From: Methylocapsa sp. S129
GTDB taxonomy: Bacteria > Pseudomonadota > Alphaproteobacteria > Rhizobiales > Beijerinckiaceae
DNA: 64,000 bases
Assembly (NCBI RefSeq): GCF_009765995.1
Contig: NZ_LMUI01000016.1
Location: 248,001-312,000, forward strand
Direction of reading: 5' to 3'
Made by a program: the position numbers and the translations under genes. How positions within the stretch are numbered: the first letter of the stretch is position 1; the number at the start of each line of letters is the position of its first letter. Below, one piece after another: positions 61,493-64,000 of this stretch. A model generated the notes under the pieces. It did no database searches and was not told the DNA's origin. It saw only the letters and a list, made by a program, of their open reading frames with translations.

Positions 61493-62392
61493 ATGAAAAC
61501 CAACGCGATCTTCAAGAGAACGTATAATTCCTGCCTCAAACTTTTGTCGACCGAGCCGATCGGCGACGATCTCGGTTCAGAGCCGCATCTGGCGGCGCGG
61601 CTCGACGTCAGCCGTACGACGATCCGCGCGGCGCTCGCCGCTTTGAGCGCGCGCGACCTGATTCGCGTGAACGGGCGCGAAAAAATCATCCAGCGCCGCC
61701 CCGTTCCCTCCGATTACTATCCCGAGATCGAGACGGAGCCGGTCAGCGACATCGTCGAGAAGCGCTTCATGCAATGGATATTGCATGGCGATTGCAAGCC
61801 GGGCCAGCAGATCAACAGCCTCGAACTCGCCCGCCAGTTTGGCGTATCCACCTCCGCGATCCGCGAATATCTGAACGGCTTCAGTCAATTCGGCCTGTTG
61901 GAGCGCCGCCCGAGCGGAAGCTGGATCGTCAAGGGATTCACCAAGGAATTCGCCCGGGAGCTGTCCGAGGTGCGCGAATTGTTCGAACTGCGTTCGGTGC
62001 AAAGGTTCGTCGAACTTCCCGACAGCGACGCCGTTTGGGGCTCGCTCGACATCATCAACCGCGATCATCTCCGGCTGAAAGAGGACGTCGAAAAACGGCA
62101 CGCGGATTTTCCCGCGCTTGACGAGCGCTTCCACCGCCTGATCAACAATACTTCGCGCAACCGCTTCATGGTCAATTTCTATGCGCTGATATCGATGATC
62201 TTCCATTCCCACTATCAGTTGAGCAGGGTCGACGAGAAGGAGCGCCATTCGGTTGCGATTGGCGAACACCTCGCCTATATCGCGGCGCTGCAGAGCCGCG
62301 ACAAGGAATTGGCGATGGCGCATTGCCGCGCCCATCTGAACACGGCGCGCGCGACGCTGCTTCGCTCGATGGACGTCAATGCGCCGGCCTGA
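61493..62392 (+). CDS. GntR-family regulator with two winged-helix domains and FCD
   Basis: A 299-residue regulator with an unusual order of domains. A first winged helix (about residues 10-68) reads GSEPHLAARLDVSRTTIRAALAALSARDLIRV. A second, more typical GntR domain (about 86-148) reads NSLELARQFGVSTSAIREYLNGFSQFGLLERR. A C-terminal all-helical FCD ligand domain follows (about 150-290, with RSV…FHRLINNTSRNRFM). Common GntR/FCD proteins have only one DNA-binding domain. I chose ATG 61493; the earlier ATG 61448 overlaps the operator-like site. An aldo/keto reductase follows 22 bases later. Confidence 0.87.
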   Translation: MKTNAIFKRTYNSCLKLLSTEPIGDDLGSEPHLAARLDVSRTTIRAALAALSARDLIRVNGREKIIQRRPVPSDYYPEIETEPVSDIVEKRFMQWILHGDCKPGQQINSLELARQFGVSTSAIREYLNGFSQFGLLERRPSGSWIVKGFTKEFARELSEVRELFELRSVQRFVELPDSDAVWGSLDIINRDHLRLKEDVEKRHADFPALDERFHRLINNTSRNRFMVNFYALISMIFHSHYQLSRVDEKERHSVAIGEHLAYIAALQSRDKELAMAHCRAHLNTARATLLRSMDVNAPA

Positions 62393-62414
62393 AGGCCGCT
62401 CTTGGGAGAGAAAC

Positions 62415-63473
62415 ATGGAATATCGCCAGCTTGGCAATTCAGGCCTGAAAGTCTCGGCCATAGCTCTGGGGACGATGACGATCGGCGGCGCGGGTGGATT
62501 CTCCAAGGTCGGCAATGTTGGGCTCGCCGACGCTAGGCGCATGGTCGATGTGGCGATCGAGGCCGGCGTCAATCTGATCGACACCGCCAATGTCTATTCC
62601 GCCGGCGGCTCGGAGGAAGTGATCGGCGAGGTGCTGGCCGGCAAGCGCAAAGGCGGCATGCTGCTGGCGACCAAGGCGCGCTTTCCGATGGGCGAGGGCC
62701 CCAACGATCGCGGCCTCTCGCGCTGGCATCTCATCCGCGAATGCGAAGCGAGCCTGAAGCGGCTGCAGACCGACGTGATCGACCTCTATCAGGTGCATCA
62801 ATGGGACGGTCTGACGCCGCTCGATGAGACGATGGAGGCGCTCGATTCTTTGGTGCGGCATGGCAAGGTCCGCTATGTCGGCTGCTCGAATTATTCGGGC
62901 TGGCACATCATGAAGGCGATGGAAATCGCGCGGCGCGATGGGCGCATTCCCTTCGTCTCGCAGCAGATCCACTACACCTTGCAGGCGCGCGAAGCCGAAT
63001 ATGAACTGATCCCGATTGCGATCGACCAAAAGCTCGGCGTGCTCGTCTGGAGTCCGATCGCGGGCGGCCTCTTGTCGGGCAAGCATCGGCGCAATCAGAA
63101 GACGCCGGAGGGGACGCGTCAGTTCGCCGGCTGGAGGGAGCCGCCGATCCGCGACGAAGGCAAGCTCTGGGATATTGTCGACGCTTTGGTCGCGATCGCC
63201 GACGAGCGCGGCGTGTCGGGTGCGCAGATCGCGCTGGCCTGGCTGCTGGGGCGCCCTGGCGTTACATCGGTGATCATCGGCGGACGCACCGAGGCGCAGA
63301 TCAAAGACAACCTCGGCGCCGCCGCTGTCAAGCTGACGCCGGACGAGCGTGCGCGCCTCGACAAGGTCAGCCAGCCGCCGCTGCTCTATCCCTACTGGCA
63401 TCAGGCCTGGACGGCGAAGGACCGGCTGGGCGCGGCGGATCTCGCGTTTCTGGCGCCCTATCTCGAGGGTTGA
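62415..63473 (+). CDS. Aldo/keto reductase
   Basis: A 352-residue AKR with the TIM-barrel landmarks: MEYRQLGNSGLKVSAIALGT start, Asp and Tyr in LIDTANVYSAGGSEE, Lys in LATKARFP and His in LYQVHQWDG, giving the complete catalytic tetrad. It resembles YghZ/YajO-type members that act on sugars or reactive aldehydes with NADPH. The ATG follows GAGAGAAAC and lies 22 bases after the GntR stop, so the two are likely one operon. It overlaps the end of a gene on the other strand. Confidence 0.92.
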   Translation: MEYRQLGNSGLKVSAIALGTMTIGGAGGFSKVGNVGLADARRMVDVAIEAGVNLIDTANVYSAGGSEEVIGEVLAGKRKGGMLLATKARFPMGEGPNDRGLSRWHLIRECEASLKRLQTDVIDLYQVHQWDGLTPLDETMEALDSLVRHGKVRYVGCSNYSGWHIMKAMEIARRDGRIPFVSQQIHYTLQAREAEYELIPIAIDQKLGVLVWSPIAGGLLSGKHRRNQKTPEGTRQFAGWREPPIRDEGKLWDIVDALVAIADERGVSGAQIALAWLLGRPGVTSVIIGGRTEAQIKDNLGAAAVKLTPDERARLDKVSQPPLLYPYWHQAWTAKDRLGAADLAFLAPYLEG

Positions 63474-64000
63474 CGCGGCGGGCGACTTTCGCGAATGGGC
63501 CGAGAAGGCTGCCGGACATCGTGTGGAACTCGGCGCTTTCCGCGCCGATTCCGAAAACGACGCGCTCGTCTTCGCGCGGAATCCACAACGTGCCGAACAG
63601 CCAATCCCAGATCGACAAGGCGAAGCCGAGATTCTTGTCGAAATGCTTCGGATCGGTCGAGTGATGGATCTGGTGATGCGCCGGACTATGGACGAGGCGG
63701 CCGAGAAATCCGGTGAATGGCAGCCAGACGTGCGAATGGCGCAGATGCGAGATGGTCAGGAAAAATACCGCCAGCAGGACATTGGTCCGCCACAGCGTCA
63801 GCGGTTGGGCCACGCCGAACAGATAGGTCAGGCCGCCATAGGTCAGGCCATTGGCGATGGCGAGCGCGTTGGGCATCAGCATCATCTCGAGGGGATGTTG
63901 CCGCCATTCGGTCAGCGGGGTCATGACCTCGGCGGAATGATGGACCTTGTGAAACTCCCAGAGCGCGGGAATGCGGTGCAACAGGTAATGGCCCGCCCAA
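63367..64000 (-). CDS. Sterol-desaturase/fatty-acid-hydroxylase family protein, 5' end outside window
   Basis: The visible 211 codons of an integral membrane di-iron oxygenase-like protein. The His motifs HKVHH and HSPAHHQIHH (HxxHH type) are typical of family PF04116, and WAGHYLLHRIPALWEFHKVHHSAEVM carries the upstream HxxxH element. Membrane segments are visible between them. The final 35 residues are Pro/Arg-rich and overlap the 3' end of the aldo/keto reductase by 107 bases. The start lies beyond 64000. Substrate unknown. Confidence 0.85.
   Translation of the reverse strand, partial: WAGHYLLHRIPALWEFHKVHHSAEVMTPLTEWRQHPLEMMLMPNALAIANGLTYGGLTYLFGVAQPLTLWRTNVLLAVFFLTISHLRHSHVWLPFTGFLGRLVHSPAHHQIHHSTDPKHFDKNLGFALSIWDWLFGTLWIPREDERVVFGIGAESAEFHTMSGSLLGPFAKVARRVNPRDRAPETRDPPRPAGPSPSRPDASRDRAAAAG

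Noticed and set aside
1-64000. CRISPR array, prophage or integrated plasmid
   Set aside because: No regular short repeats with spacers, no phage structural or integrase genes, and no tRNA-end duplication were seen.

Overview
The window is high-GC DNA, densely coded and with many ATGA start/stop overlaps. It looks like the chromosome of an alphaproteobacterium of the order Hyphomicrobiales (Rhizobiales). Reasons are an ExoR-like Sel1 protein, SoxCD, polyol and uronate ABC transporters of rhizobial type, and dispersed palindromic repeats. A Beijerinckiaceae/Methylocystaceae-like host is my guess, not something the sequence proves. No phage or CRISPR was seen; the only insertion-sequence trace is a short IS6-type transposase remnant.

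Region 1 (1-20.1 kb) is a large sugar-acid island. It opens with the tail of an operon: the 3' end of an SMP-30/gluconolactonase-like gene, an RbsA-type ATPase, a thiolase-like protein, a DUF35 OB-fold partner and an SDR. A GntR/FCD regulator follows, then two complete ribose-type ABC transporters. Each has one binding protein, one double ATPase and two different permeases. Around the second lie a glucarate-dehydratase-like enolase-superfamily enzyme and a cyclase-family hydrolase, and beyond them a mannitol-dehydrogenase-family enzyme and a zinc dehydrogenase on the other strand. Two perfect 16-bp palindromes (TGGATACTAGTATCCA and AGGATACTAGTATCCT) and one half-degraded copy lie upstream of three of these units, so one regulator probably controls the whole island.

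Region 2 (20.1-27.0 kb) is a glucan module. A GH3 beta-glucosidase is divergent from an operon of an SbmA/YddA-like transporter with a wrecked ATP site, a PF10091 (GH144-type) glucanase and a GH15 enzyme. Region 3 (27-45.1 kb) is mostly housekeeping and envelope genes: GH25 lysozyme, polysaccharide deacetylase, tRNA-Leu(GAG), an ExoR-like protein, RimO, glutathionyl-hydroquinone reductase, SDRs, a CsbD protein, an M20 peptidase, a YeaQ-type membrane protein and a tandem pair of paralogous secreted proteins. Two copies of a ~110-bp palindromic repeat lie here in opposite orientation.

Region 4 (44.2-50.6 kb) is a polyol uptake operon: AraC regulator, binding protein, two permeases, xylitol/sorbitol-type dehydrogenase and UgpC-type ATPase. 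Region 5 (50.7-53.7 kb) holds a secreted alpha/beta hydrolase and SoxD-SoxC, with a second, broken soxD fragment on the far side of the hydrolase. Region 6 (53.9-63.5 kb) is a second hexuronate/aldonate module: KdgT, a ribose-type ABC transporter, a UxaB-like reductase, a zinc dehydrogenase with a large internal in-frame deletion, a RidA protein, a GntR regulator with two DNA-binding domains, and an aldo/keto reductase. AT-rich sites of similar sequence lie upstream of at least two of these units. The window ends inside a sterol-desaturase-family gene.
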